Assembly: GCF_028369135.1 (NCBI RefSeq) | Contig: NZ_JAPWHW010000001.1 | Span: 124,001 to 188,000 of the forward strand | Direction: 5' to 3' | Source of the DNA: Roseovarius sp. ZX-A-9 | Lineage (GTDB): Bacteria > Pseudomonadota > Alphaproteobacteria > Rhodobacterales > Rhodobacteraceae | DNA: 64,000 bases | Part shown: one piece after another, positions 1-9,989 of the stretch | Position numbering within the stretch: position 1 is the first letter of the stretch | Layout: every line of letters begins with the position of its first letter | Made by a program: the position numbers and the translations under genes | The notes under the pieces: model-generated | What the model saw: the letters and a program-made list of their open reading frames with translations, nothing else | What the model was told of the DNA's origin: nothing | Database searches by the model: none

Positions 1-2
1 GC

Positions 3-911
3 CCGCAACCCTGGTCGGGCGGGCTGTCGCTGCAGGTCATGCCCAGCGGCGGCATCGTTCTGGTCGAGGCGATGGGCAACGATGTCCGTCATGCCGCGCT
101 GCCCCACGACCTCGACAGGCGCAGCGACGAAGTGCGCGTCCGCTACAGCTGGGACGCACCGCGCCGCTGGGGCCGCCTGTCGCTGGAGCATCTGGCCGCA
201 GGGCGCATCCGCAGCCGCAGCCTGCAACCGCCTCATCCCATGCCGCTCGAAGATCTGCGGATGATCACCCGCTACCCCGCGCGGCGCGAAATGGATCCCG
301 ATGTCAGCTTTCTGGCGGTCTCCGATGAGGTCGAACCGATCGGCCCGATGCCGGGCCTGACCGCCGATGTCCCGATCGCAACGCCGCATGGCCCGGTCGC
401 CGCCGCGCGGTTGCGGCGCGGCGACACGGTGCTGACCAGTACCGGCGACATCGTCCCCGTACTGCAAACCGTGTCCCAGACCGTGCCCGCCCGCGGCAGC
501 CTGCGCCCGGTACGGCTGCGCGCGCCGTTCTTCGGGCTGGCGCATGACATCGTGCTGGCGCCGCATCAGCGGCTGGTGATCGATGGCAGCGAGGTCGAGT
601 ACATGTTCGGCGCCGAGGCCGTGCTGGTCCCCGCCCGACATCTGGTCAACGGCGTGTCGGCCTTCTATTCCGACGGCCCCGATCTGGTGACATATCACCA
701 CATCCTGCTGCCCGAACATGCGGCGGTCATCGCCGCCGGCTGCCCGGTCGAGAGCCTCTATATCGGCCGCTTGCGCCGCGATCCCGTCGCGCTGGCCGAA
801 AGTGTCCTGCACGCGGCCCCGCGCCACCGCCTGCCCGAACATGCCAGCCCGGTCTGGCCGGTCCTGCGCCCGTTCGAGGCAGTCACCCTCGCCAAGCACC
901 GCGCCGCCTGA
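3..911 (+). CDS. Hint-domain protein, 5' end outside window
   Basis: The reading frame is open from the left edge of the window (base 3), so the N-terminus is missing; the first in-frame ATG at 39 need not be the real start. The central part (around GLTADVPIATPHGPVAAARLRRGDTVLT) has the pattern of a Hint module (hedgehog/intein-type), where a T-P-x-G-x-x-x-A-x-x-L-x-x-G-D turn starts the domain. A run after LAPHQRL fits the following strands. Such Hint_2 proteins are common in Rhodobacteraceae, usually with unknown function and sometimes at the end of secreted proteins. I see no clear terminal His-Asn/Cys of an active intein, so self-splicing should not be assumed. No membrane segment or signal peptide is visible in the part present. 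Confidence 0.7.
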   Translation, partial: PQPWSGGLSLQVMPSGGIVLVEAMGNDVRHAALPHDLDRRSDEVRVRYSWDAPRRWGRLSLEHLAAGRIRSRSLQPPHPMPLEDLRMITRYPARREMDPDVSFLAVSDEVEPIGPMPGLTADVPIATPHGPVAAARLRRGDTVLTSTGDIVPVLQTVSQTVPARGSLRPVRLRAPFFGLAHDIVLAPHQRLVIDGSEVEYMFGAEAVLVPARHLVNGVSAFYSDGPDLVTYHHILLPEHAAVIAAGCPVESLYIGRLRRDPVALAESVLHAAPRHRLPEHASPVWPVLRPFEAVTLAKHRAA

Positions 912-938
912 TGCGCGCCGCGTGCCCCCGGCCACGGC

Positions 939-1328
939 TCAATGCAATTGATGCCCGTCCCCGTCGCCCCGCGAGTCGTCGTCGAAAAACGGCGTCATCT
1001 GCGCCACGATGACCGCGTTCTCATCCAGCGCCCGCTGCATCAGCACGCGCTCTTCTTCGGGGATGTCATGGCCTTCGGCCTCGCGCTCGGCCAGGCTGCC
1101 ATAGCCGCTCACGTCCAGCGGCGCGGTATCGGCCTGCTTGAGGATCGCAACGGTCTCGCGCACCGCCTCGGCCTCGTCCACGCCCGAGGCATAGACCACC
1201 AATGCCGCACCGGTGGCCTTCTCCGGCAGGCCGTCGCCCGCCTTGCGCCCGATCTCGACCAGCAGGGTATAGACCTGCTGGCGATTCAGCTTCTTCGGCT
1301 TTTTCGCGTCAGTCACGCAGCAACTCAT
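939..1328 (-). CDS. Conserved hypothetical protein next to dapD
   Basis: This 129-residue soluble acidic protein is not one I recognise. It starts inside the last codons of dapD, either at the ATG at 1328 or, more plausibly, at a GTG at 1316 that overlaps the dapD stop by 8 bp, so the two are translationally linked. The N-terminus is lysine-rich ([20 protein letters not shown]) and looks helical. The C-terminus is very acidic and ends in an Asp/Gly/His run ([16 protein letters not shown]). No cofactor or catalytic motif is visible. The codon bias matches its neighbours, and the overlap with dapD argues for a real gene. Its role is unknown. Confidence 0.6.
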   Translation of the reverse strand: MSCCVTDAKKPKKLNRQQVYTLLVEIGRKAGDGLPEKATGAALVVYASGVDEAEAVRETVAILKQADTAPLDVSGYGSLAEREAEGHDIPEEERVLMQRALDENAVIVAQMTPFFDDDSRGDGDGHQLH

Positions 1329-2136
1329 TGATCGAGGTCTTCGAGCGCGTGCGCGCGTCCACCCGCTTCACGATCACCGCGCAGTAAAGGTGAACACCAC
1401 CCTTGCTCGGCATCGAACCCGCCACGACGACCGAGCCACTGGGCACTTCGCCATACATGATCTCGCCGGTTTCGCGGTCCACGATCTTGGTCGACTGGCC
1501 GATGAAGACACCCATGCCCAGCACGCTGCCCTCACGCACGATACAACCCTCGACCACTTCCGAACGCGCCCCGATGAAACAATTGTCCTCGATGATCGTC
1601 GGCCCCGCCTGCATCGGCTCCAGCACTCCGCCGATCCCGACACCGCCCGACAGGTGCACGTTCTTGCCGATCTGCGCACAGCTGCCCACCGTCGCCCATG
1701 TGTCGACCATGGTGCCCTCGTCCACATAGGCGCCCAGGTTGACGAATGACGGCATCAGCACCACGCCGGGCGCGATATACGCACTCTTGCGCACCACGCA
1801 GCTGGGCACGGCGCGGAACCCCGCACCGGTCCATTCCGCCTCGCCCCAGCCCTTGAACTTGCTGTCGACCTTGTCCCACCAGCCGCCGCCCTGCGGGCCA
1901 CCCGGCTGCGCCTCCATGTCCTTCAGCCGGAAGCCCAGCAGAACCGCCTTCTTGGCCCACTGGTTCACATGCCACTGGCCGTCCTCGCGCGGCTCCGCCA
2001 CGCGCAACTGACCACTGTCAAGCGCCGCCAGCGTCGCCTCGATGGCTTCACGGGTCTCGCCACCGGTGGCGGGCGTGATCTGGTCGCGCGCCTCCCAGGC
2101 GGCATCAATGGCGGTTTCAAGCTGGGTATTGGACAT
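1309..2136 (-). CDS. dapD: 2,3,4,5-tetrahydropyridine-2,6-dicarboxylate N-succinyltransferase
   Basis: DapD transfers succinyl from succinyl-CoA to tetrahydrodipicolinate in the succinylase branch of lysine and meso-diaminopimelate synthesis in the cytoplasm. The 275-residue product has the family length. Its second half is a left-handed beta helix of hexapeptide repeats ([20 protein letters not shown], then [28 protein letters not shown]). I chose the ATG at 2136 because [20 protein letters not shown] matches the usual family N-terminus and a GGAG lies upstream. The longer frame to 2253 lacks support. The small gene that follows overlaps its 3' end. Confidence 0.95.
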   Translation of the reverse strand: MSNTQLETAIDAAWEARDQITPATGGETREAIEATLAALDSGQLRVAEPREDGQWHVNQWAKKAVLLGFRLKDMEAQPGGPQGGGWWDKVDSKFKGWGEAEWTGAGFRAVPSCVVRKSAYIAPGVVLMPSFVNLGAYVDEGTMVDTWATVGSCAQIGKNVHLSGGVGIGGVLEPMQAGPTIIEDNCFIGARSEVVEGCIVREGSVLGMGVFIGQSTKIVDRETGEIMYGEVPSGSVVVAGSMPSKGGVHLYCAVIVKRVDARTRSKTSINELLRD

Positions 2137-2315
2137 GGGCGTTGGCTCCGATCTGAACTGTTTCGCGAATCCATAACGAATAGCGCGGCCAAGGTCATCC
2201 ACCCTTTGCGACCCAGCGCCACCGGGCGGCAACCACCGGTAACCGGCGCGCACGCCCCGGTCCCTTCATTTTGCCAAAAATACTCATATCCCGCTGCCGC
2301 CGCGGGCGATCCCGC

Positions 2316-3224
2316 CTATGTCAGCGGGTCCGGTGCGATATTGCCACCGCAGATCAGCACCGCCACCCGCTCGCCGGGGGACGGCACATAGGCACCCGAG
2401 GTCAGCGCCGCCAGCGCCGTCGCACCCGCAGGCTCGACCAATTGCCGAATCTCGCGCCAGAGCAGCGCCTGTGCGCCCGTGATGGCGGCATCCGTCACCG
2501 TCACCGAGGTGATCCCCCGCGCCAGGCCGAAACAGATGTCGCCGATCCGCCGCGCGCCCAGCGCATTGGCCGCAACGCCAGCGACCTCCACATCAACCGG
2601 CTGCCCCGCCGCCAGCGCCGCATGAAGCGCGCAGGACCGCTCGGGCTCGACCGCAACGACCTTGCGCCGCTCTCCCAGCCAGGCCAGCGCGCCGGCGATC
2701 AAGCCGCCACCTCCCACGGCGATCAGCACTGTATCGACCTCCAGCCCCTGCGCCTCCCACTCGGCCATGCAGGTGCCCTGCCCGGCCACCGTCAAAGGGG
2801 CGTCATAGGCATGGATCTGCGCCGCACCGGTCTCGGCCTCATAGGCACGCGCCGCCTCCAGCGCATTGGCATAGGCTCCGGGCAGCACCACCAGGTCCGC
2901 GCCCTGCCGTTCGATCAGCGCGATCTTGGCGGGCCCGGCCATCTCGGGCACGTAGATCCGCGCCTCATGCCCCAGCGTGCGGGCCGCATAGGCCACTGCC
3001 GCCCCATGATTACCCCCCGACGCCGCCACCAGACCAGCCGCCGGGACCGGCGCGCCGAGCAACGTGTTGAACGCGCCGCGCGCCTTGAAACTGCCGGTAT
3101 GCTGCAGATGTTCCAGCTTGAGCGCGACGGGCAACCCGTCCAGCACGACATCCATCACAGGCGTGCGCCGCAAATAAGGTGCAATGCGCGCCGCCGCCGC
3201 GCTGATCTCGCCGCTCCAGTCCAT
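2316..3224 (-). CDS. Threonine/serine dehydratase-like PLP enzyme
   Basis: This is a fold-type II PLP enzyme of the threonine dehydratase/serine racemase group, 302 residues, catalytic domain only, with no C-terminal ACT-like regulatory domain. The PLP lysine is K47 in GSFKARGAF, the substrate loop SGGNHG is at 69-74, and the phosphate-binding GGGGLIAG is at 171-178. The ATG at 3224 has an AGGAG eight bases upstream and gives the usual family start (MDWSGEISAAAARI). Lack of the regulatory domain fits a catabolic enzyme that is not feedback-inhibited, such as a threonine/serine ammonia-lyase or hydroxy-amino-acid dehydratase. It may form a divergent pair with the LOG gene, only 78 bp away. Confidence 0.85.
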   Translation of the reverse strand: MDWSGEISAAAARIAPYLRRTPVMDVVLDGLPVALKLEHLQHTGSFKARGAFNTLLGAPVPAAGLVAASGGNHGAAVAYAARTLGHEARIYVPEMAGPAKIALIERQGADLVVLPGAYANALEAARAYEAETGAAQIHAYDAPLTVAGQGTCMAEWEAQGLEVDTVLIAVGGGGLIAGALAWLGERRKVVAVEPERSCALHAALAAGQPVDVEVAGVAANALGARRIGDICFGLARGITSVTVTDAAITGAQALLWREIRQLVEPAGATALAALTSGAYVPSPGERVAVLICGGNIAPDPLT

Positions 3225-3302
3225 GCCATGCTCCTGCTGGTAATGGGATACGTTCCGCTCTACGCTCAAGATCACAGATGCCAGTCAAGGATCAAGTACC
3301 CC

Positions 3303-4121
3303 ATGAAAGACGACCGCCAGAGCCAGTTTCGCGATGCCCATTCCGACCGCAGCACGGCAGAGCAGGTCCCCGACACCCCGCAGACCCGCGCCCCGGCCTA
3401 CCGGCTTGCCTTCAACGACACCGATTTCATGTGTCGCGAGGAACTGCGCCCGGTACGTCTGCAACTGGAACTTCTGAAACCCGAGATGATCCTGAACGAG
3501 CGCGGCATCGAAAGCACCGTCGTGCTGTTCGGCGGCGCGCGCATCCCCGAGCCCGAGAAAAAGGGCGAGGCCCGGACCGAAACACTGGCCGACCTGTCGA
3601 AATACTATACCGAGGCGCGCGAGTTTGCCCGGCTGATGACAGAGAAATCACTGGCCAGCTACGGGCGCCACTTCGTCGTGGCCACCGGCGGCGGACCGGG
3701 GGTGATGGAGGCGGGAAACCGCGGTGCGGACGATGCGGGCGGTTCGTCCATCGGCCTCAACATCGTGTTGCCGCACGAACAGGCCCCGAATGAATACGTC
3801 ACGCCGGGGCTTTGCTTCAATTTTCATTACTTCGCGATCCGCAAGATGCATTTTCTCATGCGGGCGCGGGCGATCTGCGTCTTTCCGGGCGGCTTTGGCA
3901 CGCTCGACGAGACGTTCGAGGCATTGACCCTGATCCAGACGGACCGGATGAAACGTATGCCCTTCCTGCTCTTTGGCGAGGAATTCTGGCGCTCGATCAT
4001 CAACTGGGAGGCTCTGGCAGATGCCGGCACGATCTCGGCCGAGGATCTCGAGCTGTTCCAGTTCGTCGAAACGGCAGAGCAGGCTGCGGCGATCATCGAC
4101 GCGTGGCACGACGACTGCTAA
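3303..4121 (+). CDS. TIGR00730 / LOG family protein (nucleotide 5'-monophosphate phosphoribohydrolase-like)
   Basis: This Rossmann-fold protein of the Lonely Guy/TIGR00730 family carries the two signatures: GGGPGVMEAGNRGA at 129-142 and PGGFGTLDE at 195-203, where the Arg and Glu act in N-glycosidic cleavage of nucleoside monophosphates. Family members release free cytokinin or other bases from nucleotides; the bacterial role is often general nucleotide turnover. It has 272 residues, with an extra 65-residue N-terminal part, as in the longer (type II-like) LOGs. The ATG at 3303 follows the promoter gap shared with the divergent dehydratase gene; the in-frame stretch upstream of it only shadows that gene. 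A hairpin at 4155-4177 ends the unit. Confidence 0.87.
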   Translation: MKDDRQSQFRDAHSDRSTAEQVPDTPQTRAPAYRLAFNDTDFMCREELRPVRLQLELLKPEMILNERGIESTVVLFGGARIPEPEKKGEARTETLADLSKYYTEAREFARLMTEKSLASYGRHFVVATGGGPGVMEAGNRGADDAGGSSIGLNIVLPHEQAPNEYVTPGLCFNFHYFAIRKMHFLMRARAICVFPGGFGTLDETFEALTLIQTDRMKRMPFLLFGEEFWRSIINWEALADAGTISAEDLELFQFVETAEQAAAIIDAWHDDC

Positions 4122-4154
4122 GGGCGCGTCAGCGTAGTCCATTCGGAAAACGCA

Positions 4155-4177
4155 GCGGAAAATGCTTCATTTTCCGC
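4155..4177. terminator. Bidirectional hairpin between LOG gene and small gene
   Basis: A perfect 10-bp stem, GCGGAAAATG / CATTTTCCGC with loop CTT, lies between convergent genes. No long T run follows, but position and stem strength fit a shared terminator. Confidence 0.55.
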
Positions 4178-4197
4178 GCCCGGTCGTGCTGTCGCGT

Positions 4198-4401
4198 TCA
4201 GCTGACCAGATGTGCGGGCAGGCTGCAGATGGATGCACCACGCAGCAGCGACGTCAGAACGCGCCCTTCTTTGGTGTCGCGGACGGCATAACCATACCCG
4301 CGCAGCCGGTGCTGCCATTCGCGGTCCGAAACCGCCAGGCGGCGCTCGCGCACCACCATTTCCAGAAGGTCAGTGCTGTCGTTTTTCATAAACTCGTTCA
4401 T
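4198..4401 (-). CDS. Small conserved protein, paralogue of the gene at 4803-5012
   Basis: This protein has about 67 residues starting at the ATG at 4401 (MNEFMKNDSTDLLEM); an upstream ATG at 4434 is possible. The segment ERRLAVSDREWQHRLRGYGY followed by AVRDTKEGRVLTSLLRGASICSLP aligns without gaps with ERRRATSLTAWQDALKNHGY and AVQKTDKGTYVTTLPHGVEVCRLP in the gene 400 bp away, so the two are paralogues. Conserved points are ERR, W, GYAV, T-K-G, V-T and C-x-LP. It looks like a small single-domain alpha/beta protein with no membrane segment or metal site beyond one shared Cys. Function unknown. Confidence 0.65.
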   Translation of the reverse strand: MNEFMKNDSTDLLEMVVRERRLAVSDREWQHRLRGYGYAVRDTKEGRVLTSLLRGASICSLPAHLVS

Positions 4402-4802
4402 CGTTTCATTCCCTGTTACAATCGTACTATCCAACCTGAATAATGCCCCCAGATGGCAACAATCGTCGCGGAATGAGGCGGGCTAGAGGTTATTCACGGG
4501 CGGCGTGCCACATTGTAGGGACAACGCAGACAGCGGTACTGCACAGGGCAGCACCGTTCAGGGCGGGCTAAACTGGATGTTTTCCGGGCAATCCCCGGCC
4601 CACAAGCGGGCAAGTGCCGGGCCTTTGAAAGTCGGGCCCTGCGGCGCGGTGGCGCGCCCAATATGGGTTGCGGTTTCGCTGGTTCAGGACAAACGCAAAG
4701 CGCTTAGGTGGTGGTCGCGGCGGCGGGCCGTGCGCCCGGCCATCTCCACGGCGCGCCGCTCCCGGTCAGGGAACGGCATGCCGTGTCAGCAACTGCTACG
4801 GA
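4402..4802. other. Intergenic stretch between two small paralogues
   Basis: Four hundred bases without a convincing gene. Open frames here have atypical composition and no recognisable product. The left end holds the promoter and leader of the gene at 4198-4401. The middle has short GC-rich repeats (GGGCC/CGGGC) and a CTGGTTCAGG word, but no tRNA, long inverted repeat or insertion-sequence end that I can see. Confidence 0.5.
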
Positions 4803-5012
4803 TCAGAGCACCGCGTCTTCGGGCAGGCGACACACTTCAACACCATGCGGAAGCGTGGTGACATATGTGCCCTTGTCAGTCTTCTGCACGGCGTAGCCGT
4901 GGTTCTTCAAGGCATCCTGCCAGGCGGTGAGGCTGGTGGCGCGGCGACGTTCGCCCATCACGAATGCCAGAACACCGGCCTGAACGTTTGGATCACTGTG
5001 TACATAAACCAT
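4803..5012 (-). CDS. Small conserved protein, paralogue of the gene at 4198-4401
   Basis: This protein has about 69 residues starting at the ATG at 5012, preceded by a strong GAGGAGAG ribosome site nine bases upstream, which decides the start over a longer frame to 5081. The product MVYVHSDPNVQAGVLAFVMG continues with ERRRATSLTAWQDALKNHGY and AVQKTDKGTYVTTLPHGVEVCRLP, clearly similar to its neighbour at 4198. Two copies in the same orientation suggest a local duplication that has diverged, so both are probably under selection. No known domain is recognised. It lies upstream of rlmN's 3' end on the same strand, with a 129-bp gap. Confidence 0.7.
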   Translation of the reverse strand: MVYVHSDPNVQAGVLAFVMGERRRATSLTAWQDALKNHGYAVQKTDKGTYVTTLPHGVEVCRLPEDAVL

Positions 5013-5141
5013 GCCCGAACTCTCCTCTGCTGCATTGTTGCAAACCCGTTGGTCAATCTCGGGTTTCAACAACGCTCGCACGCAAAAGTGGCCGGACTGC
5101 GGTCAAATATCAGCGCTTTTCAGGTGATTTGAGCACGCAGC

Positions 5142-6323
5142 TCAGCCCAGCCCGGCCTGCGCGGCGATCTCGGCCCGCGACTTGCGGGCGCGTTCGGTGG
5201 CCGATTTCAGCTGGCCACAGGCGGCCATGATATCCTCGCCACGCGGGGTGCGGATCGGGCTGGCATAGCCAGCCTTGTAGATGATGTCGGCAAAGGCGCG
5301 GATACGGTTGTTCGAGCTGCGCTTGTAGGGCGCGCCGGGCCATTCGTTGAACGGGATGAGGTTGATCTTGGCCGGGATGCCCTCGATCAGCTTGACGAGG
5401 CGGCGCGCGTCGTCGTCGCTGTCATTGATGCCGTCCAGCATGACATATTCGAAGGTGATCCGCTCGGAATTGCTGACCTTGGGGTATTCGCGGAGCGCAT
5501 CGAGCAACGCCTCAATGTTCCATTTCTTGTTGATCGGCACCAGACCATCGCGCACTTCGTCCGTGGTCGCGTGAAAGCTGACCGCCAGCATGCACCCGAT
5601 CTCGGCGGCAGTGCGGTGAATCTCGGGCACGACGCCCGATGTGCTCAGCGTAATCCGGCGGCGCGACAGCTGGATGCCCTCGGGGTCCATCGCGATCTTC
5701 ATCGCGTCGCGCACGTTCTCGAAATTATAAAGCGGCTCGCCCATGCCCATAAGCACGATATTGCTCAGCAGGCGGGTCTCATCCTTGGGGGCGCCGGGCA
5801 CCGGCCACTCGTTCAGATCATCGCGCGCGACCATGACCTGACCGACGATTTCGCCCGCCGTCAGATTGCGCACCAGTTTCTGCGTGCCGGTATGGCAGAA
5901 TGAACAGGTCAGGGTGCATCCCACCTGCGACGAGATGCACAGCGTGCCGCGATCCGTCTCGGGGATATAAACCACCTCGACCTCGTGACCGCCCGCGATC
6001 CGCACGAGATATTTGCGCGTGCCGTCGGTGCTGACCTGCTTGCTGACCACCTCGGGCACAGCGACCACGAAATGCTCTTCCAGTTCGGCCCGGTAGGCCT
6101 TGGCCAGGTTGGTCATCTCGGCAAAGTCGCGCACACCCCACTGGTAGATCCACTGCCAGATCTGTCCGGCCCGCATCTTGGCCTGCTTTTCGGGCGTGCC
6201 ATGCGCGATCAACGTCTCGCGCAACGCATCGCGCGTAAGACCGACAAGGTTGATCTTGCCACCCTCGGGGATCTTGCGCGGGATGGTCAGGACATCCTGG
6301 GTAATCGGGGCTTTGTCGGTCAT
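5142..6323 (-). CDS. rlmN: Dual-specificity 23S rRNA (A2503-C2) / tRNA (A37-C2) methyltransferase
   Basis: RlmN is a radical-SAM methyltransferase that makes 2-methyladenosine in 23S rRNA and some tRNAs. The 393-residue product has the radical SAM cluster at C136-x3-C140-x2-C143 (CTLTCSFC), the GMGEPLYN motif for SAM binding, and the C-terminal Cys in AACGQL that, together with a Cys in the cluster region, forms the methylene-carrying and resolving pair. The N-terminal 90 residues fit the helical RNA-binding domain. It is monocistronic, in the same direction as ialB upstream. Confidence 0.96.
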   Translation of the reverse strand: MTDKAPITQDVLTIPRKIPEGGKINLVGLTRDALRETLIAHGTPEKQAKMRAGQIWQWIYQWGVRDFAEMTNLAKAYRAELEEHFVVAVPEVVSKQVSTDGTRKYLVRIAGGHEVEVVYIPETDRGTLCISSQVGCTLTCSFCHTGTQKLVRNLTAGEIVGQVMVARDDLNEWPVPGAPKDETRLLSNIVLMGMGEPLYNFENVRDAMKIAMDPEGIQLSRRRITLSTSGVVPEIHRTAAEIGCMLAVSFHATTDEVRDGLVPINKKWNIEALLDALREYPKVSNSERITFEYVMLDGINDSDDDARRLVKLIEGIPAKINLIPFNEWPGAPYKRSSNNRIRAFADIIYKAGYASPIRTPRGEDIMAACGQLKSATERARKSRAEIAAQAGLG

Positions 6324-6432
6324 CTGGGTGGGGCCTTCCGGATCTCAAAGCGTTTCCTTACAGGATTCGCCCGGCAAAGTCGAAGGGGGTGCGTCACCTT
6401 GCAGCACAGGCCCCCGCCGCACAAACGACCAA

Positions 6433-6453
6433 GCCCCGACGCCATGTCAGGGC
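6433..6453 (-). terminator. Hairpin after ialB-like gene
   Basis: GCCCTGAC / GTCGGGGC, an 8-bp stem with one G-U pair and a 5-nt loop, is read on the minus strand about 30 bp beyond the ialB-like stop, followed by a T-rich TTGGTCGTTT. Confidence 0.45.
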
Positions 6454-6481
6454 CTGCTGCGTTCGCCAGTCTGCGCTGCGA

Positions 6482-7009
6482 TCACTTGCAGCGCTTTTCA
6501 GCCTCTTCCATTGCCGCGGTGTAACCCAGCAGCGAAAAGGTATCCTTGGTCTGCGTGCCACGCGAAGAGCGCGCGGTCAGCACCGCACTTGCGCCCCGCT
6601 TCATCGCGGCGATGATCTTGGCATCGTCGGCCGTGCTGGCCGGCCACGCCCATTCGCCCTCGGCATAGAGCTCGAACTCTTCGCCGCTGATATCAACCTC
6701 GACGGTCGATCCGGGCGCAAACGGGTAGCCACCGGTAAAGGCCACCTGCCCGGCAACCCCCGCCGCGGGGCGGAAAAATGTCATGAACAGGATTTCGCCG
6801 CGACGCACCGCCACAACACGCCCACCGCGCGTGTTGACCGTCTCTGTCGGAGCTGAAACCGCCCAGCATTCCTTAGGGTCAGAGTCGACAAAGACGCTCC
6901 ACGCGGTTTTCGCGGCAACCTGATTGTTACTTTCTGCCTGTGCAAATGCACCGCTCGCCAGAATGGAAAATCCCAGGGCGAGCGCAGCACGCGTTACTTG
7001 TGATACCAT
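6482..7009 (-). CDS. Invasion-associated locus B (IalB)-like secreted protein
   Basis: This secreted 175-residue protein has a clear Sec signal peptide (MVSQVTRAALALGFSILASG, cleavage likely at AFA-Q, residues 21-24). The mature part has the IalB pattern W-x-V-F-V-x-x-x-P-K-E-C-W (WSVFVDSDPKECW), a GYPFAPGS segment and two Cys, near the start and at the C-terminus, that could form a disulfide. IalB-like proteins are widespread in alphaproteobacteria, and outside Bartonella their role is not defined. The ATG at 7009 has a GGAGG nine bases upstream, so the longer frame to 7114 is rejected. It is divergent from the asparaginase gene. Confidence 0.85.
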   Translation of the reverse strand: MVSQVTRAALALGFSILASGAFAQAESNNQVAAKTAWSVFVDSDPKECWAVSAPTETVNTRGGRVVAVRRGEILFMTFFRPAAGVAGQVAFTGGYPFAPGSTVEVDISGEEFELYAEGEWAWPASTADDAKIIAAMKRGASAVLTARSSRGTQTKDTFSLLGYTAAMEEAEKRCK

Positions 7010-7189
7010 ATGTCCAGCCTCCAAGCTGTCCTTAAGCCTCAATTCGAACCGGTTGCGTCCCGTTGCATACGGGTTTCTACTGGCCCCGGTCGGTTGCTCT
7101 CGATAGTGCATCAATAGCCTGAAACAGACCAGAAACGAAAGAATGAATTGGCGGAAAATCGCACAGCCGCGATCGCCGGGGAGGATATG

Positions 7190-8185
7190 ATGTCACAGCC
7201 TGTTGCAATGGTCGAAATCTGGCGTGGTCCGCTCGCCGAAAGTATTCACTGGGGTCAGGCGGTGATTTGCGGCGCCGATGGCGAGATCGTTCAGGCCTGG
7301 GGCGACCCGGATGCGCAGGTTCTGCCGCGCAGTTCGTGCAAGATGCTGCAGGCCCTGCCGCTGGTCGAAAGCGGGGCCGCGGCGGCGCTTGGTCTGGGGA
7401 CAGAGCAACTGGCGCTGGCCTGTGCATCCCATAACGGCGCGGCGATCCATACCGAACGCGTGAACCGCTGGATCACCGGTCTGGGGTTCGACGACGATGA
7501 TTTCCGCTGCGGCGCGCATCTGCCCTATGATCCGCAAACCCATGACGCGATGCTCTGCGCGGGGACGGCCCCCTGCCAGGTCCATAACAACTGCTCGGGC
7601 AAACATGCGGGGTTTCTGACGCTGGGCAAGCATCTCGGCGCAGGGCCGGAATATATCGACATCGACCACCCCGTTCAGCGCGCCTGCCTCGCCGCCTACG
7701 AGGAAGTCACCGGCGTGACCAGCCCCGGCTATGGCATCGACGGCTGCTCGGCCCCCAATCACATCACCACGCTGCACGGCATGGCCCGCGCGATGGCCTA
7801 TTTCGCCACGGCCCGCGAAGGCAGCGATTCGCGCCAGAGTGCCGCGGTCCAGCTCTGGCAGGCGATGGTCAGCCACCCCGAACTGGTCGCGGGCGAAGGC
7901 CGCGCCTGTACCGAGTTGATGCGCGCCTGCACCGAGCCTGTTGCGCTGAAAACCGGGGCCGAGGCGTTCTTCGTCGCGATCCTGCCCCAGCGCGGCCTGG
8001 GCGTCGCGCTCAAGATCGCGGACGGCACGACCCGCGGCGCGGAATGCGCCATCGCCGCATTGCTGGTGCAACTGGGGGTGCTGGATCCAGAGCATCCCGC
8101 CGCGCGCAAATACATGAACGCACCGATCACCAACCGCCGCGGGATCGTCACCGGCGAGATCCGGCCCGCGGCAGCACTGCTTTAG
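7190..8185 (+). CDS. Asparaginase, L-asparaginase II family (PF06089)
   Basis: This is a 331-residue cytoplasmic enzyme of the Rhizobium etli type II asparaginase family, unrelated to E. coli AnsA/AnsB. Family marks are LPRSSCKMLQALPL near residue 45, the CASHNG and CSGKHAG motifs, and GIDGCSAPN. These contain the conserved Ser, Lys and Cys of the beta-lactamase-like active site. It hydrolyses asparagine to aspartate and ammonia. The start is ATG 7190 (or 7187), chosen by the GGGAGG at 7178-7183; the TTG at 7148 is less likely. It reads toward the FMN riboswitch with no clear terminator between. Confidence 0.88.
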   Translation: MSQPVAMVEIWRGPLAESIHWGQAVICGADGEIVQAWGDPDAQVLPRSSCKMLQALPLVESGAAAALGLGTEQLALACASHNGAAIHTERVNRWITGLGFDDDDFRCGAHLPYDPQTHDAMLCAGTAPCQVHNNCSGKHAGFLTLGKHLGAGPEYIDIDHPVQRACLAAYEEVTGVTSPGYGIDGCSAPNHITTLHGMARAMAYFATAREGSDSRQSAAVQLWQAMVSHPELVAGEGRACTELMRACTEPVALKTGAEAFFVAILPQRGLGVALKIADGTTRGAECAIAALLVQLGVLDPEHPAARKYMNAPITNRRGIVTGEIRPAAALL

Positions 8186-8242
8186 ACCCGCCCGAGCGTA
8201 AATCATGCTTGCCGGGAACTGCATTCTCGGCCATCTTTGCCG

Positions 8243-8907
<665 letters not shown>

Positions 8908-8926
8908 CGGCGCTTTCGCCCTTACA

Positions 8927-8954
8927 GGCACCCCCGCAACCATGCGGGGGTGCC
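8927..8954. terminator. Bidirectional terminator between ribH and serB
   Basis: A perfect 12-bp stem GGCACCCCCGCA / TGCGGGGGTGCC with loop ACCA sits between the convergent ribH and serB stops, 2 bp from the serB stop codon. Confidence 0.75.
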
Positions 8955-8955
8955 T

Positions 8956-9828
8956 TCAGTCGGTCACGAACTCGGTGCGCGCATAGCCCTGCAGATAGAG
9001 CAACGCCGTCAGGTCGCCGTGGTTAATCCGCACATCACATTCGGCGGCCACACTTGGCTTGGCATGCAGCGCCACGCCGGTTCCCGCGCGCCCCAACATG
9101 CCCAGATCATTGGCCCCGTCCCCCACCGCGATCACATCCGCCTCGGACAGGCCCAGCCGCGCGGCGATCTGCTCCAGCGCCTCGACCTTTGCCTGCCGTC
9201 CCAGAATGGGGCGCGCCACGTCTCCGGTCAGTTGGCCATTGTCAGCCAGCAATGTGTTGGCGCGATGCTCATCGAACCCCAACGCCCCCGCCACCCGAGC
9301 GGTAAAGGCCGTGAAGCCTCCCGACACCAGCGCCGCATGGCCGCCATTGGCCCGCATCGTCGCCACCAGCGCCCTGCCCCCCGGCATGAAGGTGATTCGC
9401 TCGGCCAGAACCTTGGCGATGATGCTCTCGGAAAGCCCTTTCAGCAGGCCGACACGCTCGATCAGCGCGCCCTCGAAATCAATCTCACCATTCATCGCGC
9501 GCGCGGTGATCGCCCGGACATGATCGCCGACGCCGGCCTCTTCGGCCAATTCGTCGATACATTCCTGCTCGATCATCGTGCTGTCCATATCGGCCAGCAG
9601 CATGGTCTTGCGCCGGCCCGCCTGCGGCTGCACCACCAGATCGACACGCAGCTTTTGCAGATCGTCCCACACCTGCCAGCGGTTTTCCGGCATCCGCGTC
9701 AGCGCGAATTCCGCCGCCTCGTCAGGACAAAGCCACTGTGCGTCACCCCCACCCCAGGCATTTCGCAGATTTTCGACAAGCGCGGGATCAAGCGTGCCCG
9801 GCGCGGCGATCAGTGTGGCGGTGAACAT
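8956..9828 (-). CDS. serB: Phosphoserine phosphatase
   Basis: SerB dephosphorylates phosphoserine in the last step of serine synthesis. The 290-residue protein has an N-terminal regulatory part (about 1-70) and a HAD phosphatase domain: nucleophile D80 and D82 in DMDST, SGGF motif II, Lys in the AKVEAL segment, and GDGANDLGML binding Mg. It is divergent from serC across a 239-bp gap, so serB and serC-serA form a complete three-enzyme phosphorylated pathway in one place. Confidence 0.95.
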   Translation of the reverse strand: MFTATLIAAPGTLDPALVENLRNAWGGGDAQWLCPDEAAEFALTRMPENRWQVWDDLQKLRVDLVVQPQAGRRKTMLLADMDSTMIEQECIDELAEEAGVGDHVRAITARAMNGEIDFEGALIERVGLLKGLSESIIAKVLAERITFMPGGRALVATMRANGGHAALVSGGFTAFTARVAGALGFDEHRANTLLADNGQLTGDVARPILGRQAKVEALEQIAARLGLSEADVIAVGDGANDLGMLGRAGTGVALHAKPSVAAECDVRINHGDLTALLYLQGYARTEFVTD

Positions 9829-9989
9829 GGTGTTAATCCTTGGCTATCAAAGGGATAGATGGTTGGCGCTGCGCGCGGCGGCGCACCCTGCCCCTGCCGC
9901 TGGGGATGCCCCCGCAATGTCCGATCATGGTCTCCCGCGTCGCATTTATCGCCTCAAGCGGCGCTATAGCCGCATTTCTGCGCTTGCGA

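Noticed and set aside
2271..3302. Long in-frame extension upstream of the LOG-family gene
   Set aside because: It only mirrors the threonine dehydratase-like gene on the other strand, with arginine-rich low-information sequence and no start signal; homology begins at 3303.
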